From Pycnococcus provasolii (Eukaryota; Chlorophyta; Pseudoscourfieldiophyceae; Pseudoscourfieldiales), in the NCBI GenBank assembly GCA_049487715.1, contig CP150566.1, positions 1-64,000 on the forward strand: a DNA stretch of 64,000 nucleotides, read 5' to 3'. The position numbers and the translations under genes were made by a program. This document shows, one piece after another, positions 9,553 through 20,458 of the stretch (positions are counted from its first letter, which is position 1; each line of letters starts with the position of its first letter). The notes beneath the pieces are model-generated. The model saw nothing but the letters and a program-made list of their open reading frames with translations. It ran no database searches and was not told where the DNA came from.

Positions 9553-10896
9553 TCACCGCGTCGCCTCCACCTCGCCGCTTAGCGCCGCAAGAACCGCCGA
9601 GCGTCGCGGCGAGTCTGCGAAAACCGCGCGAACCACTGCCAGCACCTCTGCGACATCGAACATTGCGCGCCATTCTCCGGAAGCCCAGATGCTCGGGATT
9701 TCCGCGAGAGGCGTGCCGTCGAGCATACGTAGAGCAGCACAAAGACGGCGATGCTCAAGCCCGAGACTGGCGACGGGAGGGTATGCCTCCACGAGCGGGG
9801 TGAGACTGCGCGGAAGGAAGGTGCACTCTTCCTCCGTAAAGCCAACTGCGCCGATGATCTGCCTCGTTAACAAGCCGGCAACCATGTCGTGCATCGCTGC
9901 CACGCCCGCCGGAACGTACGACGGCGGCAATACGCCGGAAAGCACGTCCTTGTATCGCTGCAGCTCCAAGAGAAGGTCTTCAACCATTTTCGAGCAGGCA
10001 TCCTCATCCGGCTTGTGCAGCACGCTATTGAAGTCTGCAGTCGAGTGCACTGTGCTGCGAAGCGTCTTGCTTGCGAAATCTCGAAGGCGCGCCATTGCCG
10101 CGTCGCCATCGGCGCGAAGCAGCGAAGCGGCCGTCCGAAGAAGGGATCGGGCTCCTCCGGCGAGATGCTGGCGAATGCACAGCGAATCGCACGTTGCCGC
10201 TAGGTGCGCGCACCCTGCGGCGTAAGTTGCCACGGCTTCGTCACCAGGTTGTAGGCCCGCGGCGTCAAGGACGGCGCGCCACAACGCACACGCCGTTGAC
10301 AGCGCGTAGGCGGCGTGGTTGCTTGTGGAAGGTGTGCGCCAAGCGTCTCGAAGCCAAGTCGGTGGAGGGTCGTCGTTGTGTACGAGGTATTTCTCTCCCC
10401 CGTCCTCCTTCTCCTTGTCGTCGCGGCCGCCGTCACCAAATACCCTTGCTATTGTTATAGAGCCTAATGCAACCCTATGCCATCCCAAACCAGCGGGTGG
10501 CACTGGCTCGCCAGGTACGAGCTGAGTGGGAATGGGTGATGTGATGTCACCGCCACGTGGCGTAGAAGGTAAGTGCACGGAACGAAGCAGCTGCGCCGCA
10601 GGTGTACGCGAAAGCATCCTGTGCGCCCAGTCTCTTGCCGCCCGTTCGCGGGGTGCCCAGAGGTTTCTGATCCTGGTCTCAGCGCAAGCGTGCTCGTTAA
10701 TCAGCTCCTCAAGCTGTGGTGCCGGACCTGCGTGCCTGGACGACGACGCGCGAAGCGCACGAGCGGCGTGCGCGAACGTCGACGACGACGGCGACGCGAG
10801 CGCGAGGCGTAGCGTCGCAAGCAGGCTATCGTCGGCGTGCGTGCGAAGCGCGTCGGCGCTTGCGCGCAGGTCGTGCGGCTGGAGAGGGAGCGGCAT
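9553..10896 (-). CDS. ZW10-like vesicle tether/kinetochore protein, short form
   Basis: 447 residues from the ATG at 10896. The last about 150 residues match the C-terminal domain pattern of ZW10: DVLSGVLPPSYV, then an EECTFL segment, then SIWASGEWRAMFDVAEV and a terminal RAVFADSPRRSAVLAAL (in animals, a DRWADGKGPLAAAF-like block followed by RALFQNTERRAAAL). ZW10 acts in the Dsl1/NRZ complex that tethers Golgi-to-ER vesicles, and in animals also at kinetochores. Usual family length is about 700-800, so the N-terminal helical half is missing or unrecognisable. A Ser/Ala-rich stretch stands in its place. It is convergent with CC2D2A and divergent from the EF-hand-like gene. Confidence 0.7.
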   Translation of the reverse strand: MPLPLQPHDLRASADALRTHADDSLLATLRLALASPSSSTFAHAARALRASSSRHAGPAPQLEELINEHACAETRIRNLWAPRERAARDWAHRMLSRTPAAQLLRSVHLPSTPRGGDITSPIPTQLVPGEPVPPAGLGWHRVALGSITIARVFGDGGRDDKEKEDGGEKYLVHNDDPPPTWLRDAWRTPSTSNHAAYALSTACALWRAVLDAAGLQPGDEAVATYAAGCAHLAATCDSLCIRQHLAGGARSLLRTAASLLRADGDAAMARLRDFASKTLRSTVHSTADFNSVLHKPDEDACSKMVEDLLLELQRYKDVLSGVLPPSYVPAGVAAMHDMVAGLLTRQIIGAVGFTEEECTFLPRSLTPLVEAYPPVASLGLEHRRLCAALRMLDGTPLAEIPSIWASGEWRAMFDVAEVLAVVRAVFADSPRRSAVLAALSGEVEATR

Positions 10897-11090
10897 GAAG
10901 AGTGAAGAGAAGGGTGCGACGACTGAGGAAGAAAGTCCAAAGGAAGAAGAGCCCCTAACCCTAACCCCGAACTAGAATGAAGTTCGGGGTTCAAACCAGT
11001 TGCCATAGTGTTCTCTCACTGTCCCCCCTGAGGATCCCGAAAGCTAAGAACTAAGGAGGCTCAAGCAAACCACCCCGGGCGCATTGCATC
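10897..11090. promoter_or_regulatory. Divergent promoter with telomere-like motif and perfect hairpin
   Basis: CCCCTAACCCTAACCCC at about 10952-10968 runs into an 11-bp perfect inverted repeat. The arms are AACCCCGAACT (10963-10973) and AGTTCGGGGTT (10981-10991), with a 7-nt loop. It sits between two divergent starts, so it is a candidate shared regulatory element. Confidence 0.5.
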
Positions 11091-12863
11091 ATGTCCGCGC
11101 ACTTCTCGTCTAGCACTAGCACTAGGGCAAACGCGCGCGCCTTGCACGAACTCGCATCAATAGACGACGAAGTTTCCGCTGTGCACACGTTCGTTGATGC
11201 GTTCAGGACCATGGCCGCGGCCACCGCACCGGAGTGGGACGCAGTCGCGTGGGAGGCCGGGGCGTACGAGCAGATGGAGGCTGCCGCGTTAGACGCGGAG
11301 GCGAGAAGCCTGCTCGTTAGCGAAGAAGGAAGCGCGGAGGTTGCAAAAACGCTCAAACTGGACGCCAAGCGACGTGTGTTCAGCGTGTTGCAGGCTGGCC
11401 TTGCAGAGGTACTAGAAAGCGCGGGACTGCACGACGCGTCCGTCATGACACGCGCTCTGCAAGCGGTGAATCAGTCGCTATTTGACCAGTACGACGGCCT
11501 GCTGGACGACCATCATGCTTTGCGCGCAAACACTACAACGGATGCGGATGCGCCACCAAAGCCACAAAAGCAGCCGTTACCGCACAGAACAGAGGCTGCG
11601 AAGTCGTTGTCGACGACGACGACGACGACTACGACGAAAACAGCGACGACGAAAACAAAGACGGCCGCCGAAACGACGAGGAAGCTGAGAAGTGTTGTGG
11701 TTGAGCAACCACGTTTGCACCGGATCCCGCCCACCTCACTTGGCAGCCGGTATATGCGAGACGACCTCGACGACCTTGACGACGACGACTTCGGCGACGA
11801 CGACGAGCACCGTCCCTACCGCAGGAAGCCGCAAGGAAGCAATAAGGTCAAGGGCAGTGTCGCCGGCAGAGGTGAGTCGCTGCCCGCGGGAGAGCCTCGC
11901 GACCTCACGCTGCGCCAGACGCGCGAAATTATTCTCGCAGTTTGTGCTGCGAAGCTACGCGCGAATCGCCGCGCCGCGCACGCGCAAACATCGCAGGAGA
12001 CGATGGCCCACTTTCTCATCACATGGTTGAACCATCGCTTCGGCCTGCGAAGCCTCGTGCGTCGCTGGGCTGTCACGATCGTCTCAAATGTGAGGGCATA
12101 CGCCGCGGCAGACTTTGCCGTTGCGTGCTTCCAGCACATGGTGCGCAACGAGGTTGACGAGGGTGTTTATCGAGACCTGCGCCGACTCCATCGCCAGCTC
12201 GTGTCAACGTTTGCGATTATCCTGCGCAGACTTGGCGAAAGTGCGCGAAACAGCCATAACAGCGACGAGGATAGCCTACTAGACGACCTAAGAGGTGGTC
12301 GCTCGACACTTGCTGATGACGCAAGCTTGGTCAGTGCAAGACGTCAAATTCGTCTGAACGAGTGCGAAGAGGTGCTTCGCTCGCTGCTCGACGAGGCGGA
12401 TGCAAATCGCGTCAGCGCTGCACTTGCGACGCGCATGAAAACTTCACAGGTGGCTCGCATTCCATTCGAGCAATTCGTGCAGGCGACGCTTTCCGACTTC
12501 CTCACAAGGCGACGCCAATATCTTGCTCCCGTTTCTGAGGCATTTCGCCGTGTTGATTCGACGGGACGAGGCATGATTGACGAAGCTGGTTTTCGTGCAT
12601 TCCTTTCGACCATGCACGCGGACTATGGTGTTGACCTCACCGCGGATGCGACGGACAGCAACACGAAAAGCGGTGACAGTGGTGGGAATGGCGGTGACGA
12701 GGCCGACGACAACAATGGCAACAATGCTGCATTGAGCTCATCATCATCAAACAAGGCACGAGCGATTGAGAAGCTTTTGATGGTTGTTGACCCACACAGC
12801 TCGGGATGTGTCACATTCAGCCAGAGTGCAAGCCTATTCCTTGCTCCGCATGGACAAAATTAA
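11091..12863 (+). CDS. Conserved EF-hand-like protein, function unknown
   Basis: 590 residues from the ATG at 11091, single exon. The N-terminal third is helical and charged. Residues 145-255 are low complexity (poly-Thr/Lys, then Asp-rich). A folded helical region (about 275-400) includes MAHFLITWLNHRFGLRSL and a following RRWAVTIVSNVRAYA helix, a pattern I associate with ciliary or centrosomal proteins but cannot name. An EF-hand-like loop (FRRVDSTGRGMIDEAGF, about 482-500) precedes a second degenerate EF motif at the C-terminus (VDPHSSGCVTF). Calcium binding is plausible. A ciliary role is only suggested by the neighbouring CC2D2A. Confidence 0.55.
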   Translation: MSAHFSSSTSTRANARALHELASIDDEVSAVHTFVDAFRTMAAATAPEWDAVAWEAGAYEQMEAAALDAEARSLLVSEEGSAEVAKTLKLDAKRRVFSVLQAGLAEVLESAGLHDASVMTRALQAVNQSLFDQYDGLLDDHHALRANTTTDADAPPKPQKQPLPHRTEAAKSLSTTTTTTTTKTATTKTKTAAETTRKLRSVVVEQPRLHRIPPTSLGSRYMRDDLDDLDDDDFGDDDEHRPYRRKPQGSNKVKGSVAGRGESLPAGEPRDLTLRQTREIILAVCAAKLRANRRAAHAQTSQETMAHFLITWLNHRFGLRSLVRRWAVTIVSNVRAYAAADFAVACFQHMVRNEVDEGVYRDLRRLHRQLVSTFAIILRRLGESARNSHNSDEDSLLDDLRGGRSTLADDASLVSARRQIRLNECEEVLRSLLDEADANRVSAALATRMKTSQVARIPFEQFVQATLSDFLTRRRQYLAPVSEAFRRVDSTGRGMIDEAGFRAFLSTMHADYGVDLTADATDSNTKSGDSGGNGGDEADDNNGNNAALSSSSSNKARAIEKLLMVVDPHSSGCVTFSQSASLFLAPHGQN

Positions 12864-13195
12864 AACAACGCGTGTTTGTGTTTGTGTGTGTGTGATCGTC
12901 CGTGCGTATGTGCGTGCACGCGCGTGTGAGTTTGCGTGATTTTACAAGGTGTCTTTTTCTATCATCTTCACTTTACACAGAACCCGGAAATACAAAAACC
13001 CACTCCCACTACCAACTACCACCTTCCAAACTAAAAGGAAATAAAGTGGCACCACCCACACCCAAACGCAAACGCAAACGCACGCACACATATATTTTAT
13101 TTATGTATATTCATATATATACGGACCAAAACAAAAAAGAGAGAAACGAACGGATCTCAACTTTTCATAGCAGAGCAGAGCAAATATGTATCATT
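12864..13195. other. Convergent intergenic region
   Basis: AT-rich 3' flank shared by two convergent genes, with TG-rich stretches (about 12868-12930) and an A-rich part with ATATAT runs (about 13085-13125). No gene seen. Confidence 0.6.
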
Positions 13196-16100
13196 CTATG
13201 CCGTGGCGACTTCTGCAGTCGGCTCCGGTGTTTCAGACTCGGCAGATGCGGAATCGTCAATTGAAACGAGCAAATCTCCTGTCTTCACGCTGTCGCCAGC
13301 CACGACGCCAACGTGCTTCACTTTTCCGTCGCACGACGCACGAACGCTCGTCTCCATTTTCATCGCTGAGCACACGACAAGCTCCTCTCCAGCCTTCACC
13401 ATCTGCCCAGCCTTGACGCTCACCTTGATCACGTCACCGCTCAATGGCGCTCCTACCTCGCCAATCTCATTCGGATCAGCCTTCTCCCTCGTCATGGATG
13501 CCCCAGACTCGCTTTCATTCTTGTCGACAGTCTTGTCAACGATGCGAACAACACGCGGCAAGCCGTTCAGCTCGAAGAAAACCTCCCTTTCGTTTCCCGG
13601 TAGAAGCTCGCCAAGAGCCTTGAATTTAATGTACGCAATGCGCCCCTTGTTCATCACAACGCTGATTTCCTCGTCCTGCTCCATGGGAGTCACAAACGCG
13701 CGAGTCGGGATCCTCGAGCAGTCGCCGTACCTGTCACGCCAGCGGCAGTACTCCTCGAAAACATCCGGGTACATTGCTGCAGAGAGTACGTCCCTTTCCC
13801 TAATGCTTATGCCAGTTGGATCGGCCAGCCTTCCCCACTTATCTGTCAACTTGATGCGCAGCGCGTCGAGGTCCATGGGTGCCATCGACGCTCCCGGGCG
13901 TCCTGACACCGTCTCCTTGTCCTTGCCGAGAACACGCGAGCGTAGCGGCTCGGGAAATCCACCGGGAGGCTGGCCAAGATAACCTTGCATGTAGTCCACG
14001 ACGCTTGACGGAAAGCTTAGCTGCTCCGCTTGATCCACCACCTCCTCCTCCGTAAGACCGCTGCTCACGATAAACTGCGCGAGGTCACCAACAACCTTGG
14101 AGCTTGGCGTCACCTTCGGAATATTTCCCAGCAGGCGATTTGCCGTCGCGTACGCAACCTTGACGTCGTCCCAAGCCTCGGCGAGACCAAGGCTTGTCGC
14201 CTGGAACTTCAAGTTGGTGTACTGACCACCGGGCATCTCGTGCAGGTACACGTCAGACGAGCCAGCGCGCAGGTTGCACTCAAAGCCGCTGTAGACGCGG
14301 CGAACCTGCTCCCAGTACAGGCTCAGTGGCCAGACGTCCTCGAGATTCATGCCGCACCTCTCCGGCCCGAGGCCCGCGATGAGGGCACCCAGAGATGGCT
14401 GTGACGTCATGCCGGACATCGAGTCCACGCCACCATCCACGACGTCCGCGCCGGCATCGGCACACGCAAGCATAGACGCGACGCCCAGGCCGGTGGTATC
14501 GTGCGTGTGCACGTGAATCGGAACGTCAGGAAACTCGGCGCGCAGTGCTCCGATGAGCATCTTCGAGCTCTCCGGCGTCAGCAGACCAGCCATGTCCTTC
14601 ACCGCAAGCATGTGAGCGCCGCTGTCGACGAGCACGTGACCGAGCTTCATGTAGTAGTCGAGCGTGAACTTGCCGCCGTTCTTTGTGTCCCTTACCACGT
14701 CGCCCGTGTAGCAGATCGTTCCCTCCGCGACGCCACCAGCCTCGACCACAGCCTGCACGCCAAACACGAGGTTCTCCTCGTAGTTGAGCGAGTCGAATAC
14801 GCGGAAGATGTCAACGCCCGCGGCCACCGCCTCCTTGACGAATCCCTTCACGACGTTGTCCGGATATGCGCTGTATCCCACCCCGTTCGCGCCGCGAAGA
14901 AGCATCTGGAACGGGATGTTTGGGATCTCCGCGCGAAGCCTCTCGAGCCTCCTCCACGGGCACTCGTGCAGGAACCGGTACGCAACGTCGAACGTCGCGC
15001 CTCCCCAGCACTCGAGAGAGAGCAGCTGCGACATGTTGCGAGCGGTGGCTGGCGCCGCAGCCATCATGTCGGAGGTGCGCATACGCGTGGCAAGCAGGCT
15101 CTGGTGCGCATCGCGCATTGTTGTGTCGGTAAGAAGCGTCCGCCCGTTGCGTCCCTCCTCGCGCACCGCGGCGGCAAATCCTGCGGGGCCCTTCTCGAGA
15201 AGCACCTTGCGCCACCCGTCGGGTGGCGGCTTGTCGAGGCCGGGCACATTCGGCGGCGCTGGCATGCCATTCTCGCCACCTTCGATGCGTGGAGGCGGGC
15301 CACCACTCCATCCCTTGTGATTTGGGCCGTTCACGATGAATTCCGCGAGCATGTTCATCACCTTCGTGTTGCGATCTGCTCGGTACGGCAGGTCGAAGAG
15401 AACCGAGCCGTTGTTGTCGATGAACGTCGTCTTCGCGTCGCCGCTGAGAAAGATGGGGTGGTCCAGAACATTCTGCAGAAACGGCAGGTTCGTCTTGATA
15501 CCTCGGATGCGGAACTCCGCGAGCGATCGGCGCATCTTCACGCAGGCCTGCTCGAAGTCGCTGCCTCGCACGGTGAGCTTGACGAGAAGGCTGTCGTAGT
15601 ACGGCGTAATCTCGCTGCCAACGTCCAGCCCTCCGTCGAGGCGCACGCCGTAGCCTCCTGGCGTGCGGTACACGTCCAACTTTCCGCTGTCTGGTCGGAA
15701 CCCTTCCACCGGATCCTCCGCCGTCACACGGCACTGCATCGCAAAGCCGGAGCACGACACATCGTCCTGCGAGTGGATGCCAAGGTCCGCGAGGCTTGCG
15801 CCTCCCGCGATTTTAATTTGCGACTGCACGAGGTCGATGCCTGTCACCTCCTCCGTGACGGTGTGCTCGACCTGAATTCGCGGGTTGATCTCAATGAAGT
15901 AGTGGCTTCCATCCGCGCCTACGAGGAACTCGACGGTTCCCGCGTTCTTGTAGTTGACGTGCTTTGCGAGCGTGATGGCGTCATCGAAGATCGCCTGCCG
16001 TACCTTGTCGTCTAGCTCGTGCGCGGGAGCCATCTCCACGACTTTCTGGTGCCGACGCTGAACGGAGCAGTCACGCTCGAAGAGGTGCACGACGTTGCCG

Positions 16101-16963
16101 TACCCATCCGCGAGAATCTGCACCTCAATGTGCCTCGGATCCTCGACGAACTTCTCGATGAAGATGCGTCCGTCGCCAAACGCAGCCTCAGCCTCTGAGG
16201 CACACCGCACGAACGCCTCCTCTACCTCATCCATGCTGCGCACGACGCGCATGCCACGTCCACCTCCTCCCATTGCTGCCTTCATGATGACGGGCAGGCC
16301 GTACGTCTTGCAGAAATCTTTCGCCTCGTCGGCAGACGAGAGCGGTTCGTCGGTGCCTGGCACGGTGGCGACGTTGCACTCCTTGGCGATGCGCCGCGCG
16401 GTGGTTTTGTCGCCCAGGCTCGCGAGCACGTTGGCACTCGGGCCGATGAAGGTAATCCCCATCTCCTCGCACCTTTGCGCAAAGTCTGCACGTTCGCTTA
16501 GAAATCCGTATCCTGGGTGAATGGCGTCGACGCCGTGCTTTTTGGCCAACTCCACGAGTCCCTCGACGTCAAGGTAGCATGCCACCGGCCGTCCTGGAAC
16601 GTCGTTGAGCTGGTAGCTTTCGTCCGCCTTGTATCGGTGTGGCATGTTGCGGTCGTGGATGGAGTACCCCGCCACCGACAGAATGCCCAGCTCGGCCGCG
16701 GCTCGAAAGACGCGCACTGCAATCTCGCCGCGGTTCGCGCATAAGACCTGTTTGTTTGTATGTTTGTTTGTTTTGGATAGGTTGGAGGAACATTTGATTT
16801 ATTTTATGATGTGAGTGCGTCAAGTTTCGAGGTTTGGCAGATTTGGCGTAACTTTATCGCCAAACTGTGCATTTAATTTTGGGTAAAACTTGGGACGTAT
16901 TCTCCTCGGAGAAGCCGTACTGTAACCAGTCAAAGCGCGCGTGTGCGCATAACATAACATACC
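13196..16963 (-). CDS. PYC: Pyruvate carboxylase (5' end incomplete)
   Basis: The main exon (16747-13196) encodes 1183 residues. It begins VLCANRGEIAVRVFRAA, the canonical biotin-carboxylase start, directly after a CAG acceptor. A GTATGT donor at 16962 joins it to an upstream exon ending HNHREHRDITK, giving DITK-VLCANRGE in frame with a 215-bp intron (16748-16962). Domains: ATP-grasp biotin carboxylase; carboxyltransferase with DTTMRDAHQS and the metal-site HTHDTTG; biotinyl domain with AMKMETS, whose biotinylated Lys codon is 13358-13360. It makes oxaloacetate from pyruvate and bicarbonate, replenishing the TCA cycle. The upstream exon (at least to about 17145) is Arg/Ser-rich like a mitochondrial presequence, but has no in-frame ATG before the stop near 17310, so another 5' exon must exist. 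Confidence 0.93.
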
Positions 16964-18743
16964 TTTGTGATATCTCGGTGCTCCCGGTGATTGTGGCCGT
17001 TGCCGTTGCCCAAAGGAGTTGTAACACCACTGGAGCCGCCGTTTTCCGACGACGACGACGACGACGACGACGCCCGAACGCGCCTCGGAACGGGGCGGCC
17101 ACTACTAACCCCTGGTCGCCCCCGAAGAGAGCAAGAATACAACACTGTGCCAGAACTACTGCTCAGGGAGGTACGGTGGCCGCCGCCATAGTTGGTTGGG
17201 TAATCCCCGGCACCCGGGGGGGAAAAGATTGAAAGAACCGGAGGAAGGGAACCTGAGGTGGAGGGACTTGCCCTTGGGAGGGACGAGCGGGACGTTCTTC
17301 TTTTCTTTCAACCACTTAAACTTACCTTCGCATCCCTTTCTACTGTACTGTACTGTCTGTACTGTACATACATTTCTTTGACGGACCGGATTTGGTGTCC
17401 AATGGTGTGTATACCAGGTCTTTTTGCCCGTTCTTGTTTTCAAGTCTTGAGTGGTCTGAGCTGGCAGAAGCTGGTTCTTGACACTCCGCCATGACCGCCA
17501 AATGTTAAGCGGACTGTGGGGTTCCCGTTGTCGAAATGTAAAATTTGGAGCTCCGGAGGGGATGTTGGAAGTCGGGGGGAAATAAGGGATTCGAGTTTCC
17601 CGGTCGATTTCGGTTCTCGACTTACAAATGGATTTTCGGATTTTATTGCGGAACGCTGTTTTGTCGCGAATTTGTTTACCACCTTCGTGCGTTGGTTTTC
17701 TACGTGGTATGTGTGTGCAAGTAGGCCTACACCCATAGTGTACCACTGCCAAACCAGGGTGAAACGGACTTGGTCGGCCCAGTTGTGGGGTTGCTTCAAA
17801 TCCGGTCCGTTTAACATGGGCGGTCCGTTTATCATTTCAGACAGTACTGTAGTCCTTACCTACCGTAGCCGAATCCCTTGCCGATTCGTCGCTTCGTCGT
17901 CGCCATTTATGAGGAGAAGATTTCGGAGAATTTTCCACGTACGTGGGCCCTAGAAAAGAGATAGGTAATTCTTACCGAAGTACTACCATCTCATTTGCTC
18001 TCATTGGCGCAGTCGATGGTACTTCTATACCGCAAGAATAGGAAACGCAAAGGTTGCCCGTTAGGTTGGTTTCGTTCAGGTGTGCAGTTCGCTTGGGTTG
18101 TGCCCATGATTTCCTCCCATAAAGGTATCTTTACATCTTTTTCGCAGATATTCTCAAATTACCACGGTACTTATGGCTGGTTCTCGTGGGATTTCCTTTT
18201 AGAGATAGTCTACGATAGTCTAGTTGGTAGTCTATGTGTGCGGCTGTGCGCACGCTATCCTAATCGTACCCTAGGAAAGAACGCAGGGAAAAGAAAAGAA
18301 CGCAGGGAAAGAAAAGGCGGTTAGAGAGAAACAGGGCAGGAACCCCTAGCTAACCCCTACTTACATAAAGGGGAAGAAGAGAGGCAGAAGAGAAGTGGAA
18401 GAGAAGGAGAGACTGCCCGATAGAAATGGTCGAGTGCCGACCCCAACCATGCCCATACGAGATTTTGGGGATACCGGTCCAAGAGTCCGAGAGGAATCAG
18501 GGAGAGAGGGAGAAGGACGCCGAAACCGGTATCCCCTCCGAAATCTCGGCCTTCGTGTTCGGAGAAGGAGGAGGGAGGAGGGAGGAGGGAGCCGTGCTAC
18601 TAGTAGTTGCAGCTCCATCTCGAGAGATCTTTCGCGGGATCTATCTTATCGCCTACTGTATGGGTCCCTCCCCTTGTTGTTGCTTCTCAGCCTTCCCCCG
18701 TTCTCCGTCATTTCCCCCCGCCGACTCTTCCAGTAGTAGTATC
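16964..18743. other. Divergent region between PYC and LHC; PYC 5' exon plus non-coding
   Basis: About 16964-17145 or a little further is PYC 5' exon sequence on the minus strand (Ser-rich, R-rich). The rest holds no recognisable gene. Open frames such as 17156-17752 (minus) lack any domain or composition signal. The 5' flank of the LHC gene contains AACCCCTAGCTAACCCCTAC (about 18339-18359) and is purine-rich up to about 18590. Confidence 0.5.
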
Positions 18744-19448
18744 ATGTCCGGATCCGCGCTCTCCACCGCCATGCGCCGCACCAAGGCTGGCGGACCCGCC
18801 AAGAACGCCAAGCTGCCCTCCTCGCAGCTCAGGGTGTCCAAGTTCGGAAAGCTCGCGCCCGCCGACCTCTACCCCGAGTGGGGCGCCTACCCGGGAAACG
18901 GGGAGTCGCCCATCGTCCCGCTCTTCAACGACAAGAACGTCGAGCGTGAGATCATCCACGGACGCTGGGCCATGCTCGGAGTCACGGGTGCGTGGGCGGC
19001 GGAGAACGGAACGGGCGTGCCGTGGTTCAAGGCGGGAGAGCTCTGCACGCCGGACGAGTGCACGAACTTCCTCTTCCCAGGCGCCGTTGCGCCGCTCGCC
19101 CCGGAGGGAAGCGGATTCCCATCCTTCTGGAACGTCGTCTTCATCGAGGTGTTCCTCGTCGGATCGGCGGAGTGCTACCGAACGGGACTCTACGAGAACC
19201 CCTTCCCGGAGCTTGAGCTCGACGTGAACCCCGGCGGACGCTTCGACCCGCTCGGATTCGCCGACGCCGGCGATCTCGAGGAGCTCAAGGTGAAGGAGCT
19301 CAAGCACTGCCGCCTTGCGATGCTCGCGTGGCTCGGACTTCTCACGCAGGCGATTGCCACGAAGGAGGGACCGATTGCCAACTGGGCTGAGCACGTTGCC
19401 GACCCGGTGCACAACAACATGATCATTCAGGCCAAAAACTTCGCGTAA
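18744..19448 (+). CDS. Chlorophyll a/b-binding light-harvesting protein
   Basis: 234 residues from the ATG at 18744, single exon. Three membrane helices have the LHC signature: helix one with EREIIHGRWAMLGVTGAWAA (about 67-90), middle helix FWNVVFIEVFLVG (about 128-149), third helix KVKELKHCRLAMLAWLGLL (about 184-208). The E-x2-H/N-x-R chlorophyll-ligand and salt-bridge pattern is present in helices one and three. FDPLGFAD and the final ADPVHNN match LHCI-type proteins more than major LHCII. The first about 35 residues are Ser/Ala/Lys-rich, a short plastid transit peptide. An in-frame ATG at 18660 would add a Ser/Pro-rich 28-residue leader and cannot be excluded. It binds chlorophyll in the thylakoid membrane. 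Confidence 0.9.
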   Translation: MSGSALSTAMRRTKAGGPAKNAKLPSSQLRVSKFGKLAPADLYPEWGAYPGNGESPIVPLFNDKNVEREIIHGRWAMLGVTGAWAAENGTGVPWFKAGELCTPDECTNFLFPGAVAPLAPEGSGFPSFWNVVFIEVFLVGSAECYRTGLYENPFPELELDVNPGGRFDPLGFADAGDLEELKVKELKHCRLAMLAWLGLLTQAIATKEGPIANWAEHVADPVHNNMIIQAKNFA

Positions 19449-19636
19449 GTATAGCAATGCACGAAGGGACATATCTCCCGTCAATTTGAGTAAAAAAAGA
19501 GAAAATGTCTTTTCTGTTTTTGTGTTGAACCGAATCAAAGAGAGATTTTTGGAGTCACGTAAAATAAGGTACAGTTCATGGTCAATATGTTACTTTTTTA
19601 GGGGCCGCGAGAAAAAATGCACGAAACTTCTCCCAC

Positions 19637-20458
19637 CTACCGCCGCAATTTCGACGACAACGGCGGCGACGACGACGGCTTAAATAAAGACGCTGCGGCT
19701 CGTTCGCTTGCAAGTTTTCCCAGTCGGTCGCACTCCGGGCACGCAGCTGGCTCCAACGCTGCTACCACAGGGTGCTCGCCGTCACAGGGAAGTGGGTAGA
19801 CGTCGCCACAGGCGGTGCGCTTGACAAAGTGGCCATTCTTGTCATAGACACACATTTTCAAGTACACCTTGCACTCAGACGCAAAGAAGGCCCAAGGTGG
19901 AGGTGGAGGTGCTTTTGGCACACCGCTGTCGTCGTCGTCCACCTCGTCGTGCTTCTTGCGACTCATGTCGAAGAGCTCGCAGCCAAAACGCTTCCTGAAG
20001 TGCTTCATGTGATGCGGACAAGGAAATCCTAACACGTCGCCCTTCTCGTTCTTTCCGATGAACGACGCGCCGAGTTCCACAGCCCTGCGCTTCGCCTCGG
20101 AACGGCGTGCTGTCTCCACAGCCTCGTGTGCTTCCACCTGGTGCTTCGTGACGCGTACCGCGAGTCCCGACATGTCTGTGTCTGCAACTTTCATGTGCTG
20201 CGGTGGTGGACTCGGTGGAGTGTAAGGTGGAAACGGTGGTTTGGGAGGCAGCCTCGCTGGTGGTGCATACTTGAGCTCTCCACGCAGACGCTCGTTAGCA
20301 GCTCTCACGTGAATCGGCCACGACGACACAGAAATGTCGTGTGTGGTATCGCCGGCGACGACGACGACAGAAGACACGAAGCCACAACACAAGCACAAGC
20401 ACAAGCACAAGCACGCATGCACAAGACGACAGAAGACGGCTCGCATCGTCGAGCACAT
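19637..20458 (-). CDS. Secreted Pro/Cys-containing protein, unknown function
   Basis: 273 residues from the ATG at 20458 (an alternative ATG at 20446). Residues 1-36 form a hydrophobic, Cys/Leu-rich signal peptide. A Pro-rich stretch (PPYTPPSPPP, about 85-95) follows, then a charged helix and a Cys-containing domain with FPCPHHMKHFRKRFGCELFD, an acidic DDDD linker and Cys pairs ending AACPECDRL. The spacing suggests disulfides or a small metal site. No family recognised. The Pro-rich spacer resembles that of algal cell-wall proteins. A (GGGTTA)n motif lies about 130 bp upstream. Confidence 0.55.
   Translation of the reverse strand: MCSTMRAVFCRLVHACLCLCLCLCCGFVSSVVVVAGDTTHDISVSSWPIHVRAANERLRGELKYAPPARLPPKPPFPPYTPPSPPPQHMKVADTDMSGLAVRVTKHQVEAHEAVETARRSEAKRRAVELGASFIGKNEKGDVLGFPCPHHMKHFRKRFGCELFDMSRKKHDEVDDDDSGVPKAPPPPPWAFFASECKVYLKMCVYDKNGHFVKRTACGDVYPLPCDGEHPVVAALEPAACPECDRLGKLASERAAASLFKPSSSPPLSSKLRR

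Noticed and set aside
14501-16015. 504-codon frame on the plus strand
   Set aside because: Antisense to pyruvate carboxylase; Arg/His/Val-rich composition is the shadow of a GC-rich gene and no domain is seen.
17156-17752. 198-codon minus-strand frame upstream of PYC
   Set aside because: No homology or composition signal, and its frame does not join the PYC first exon.
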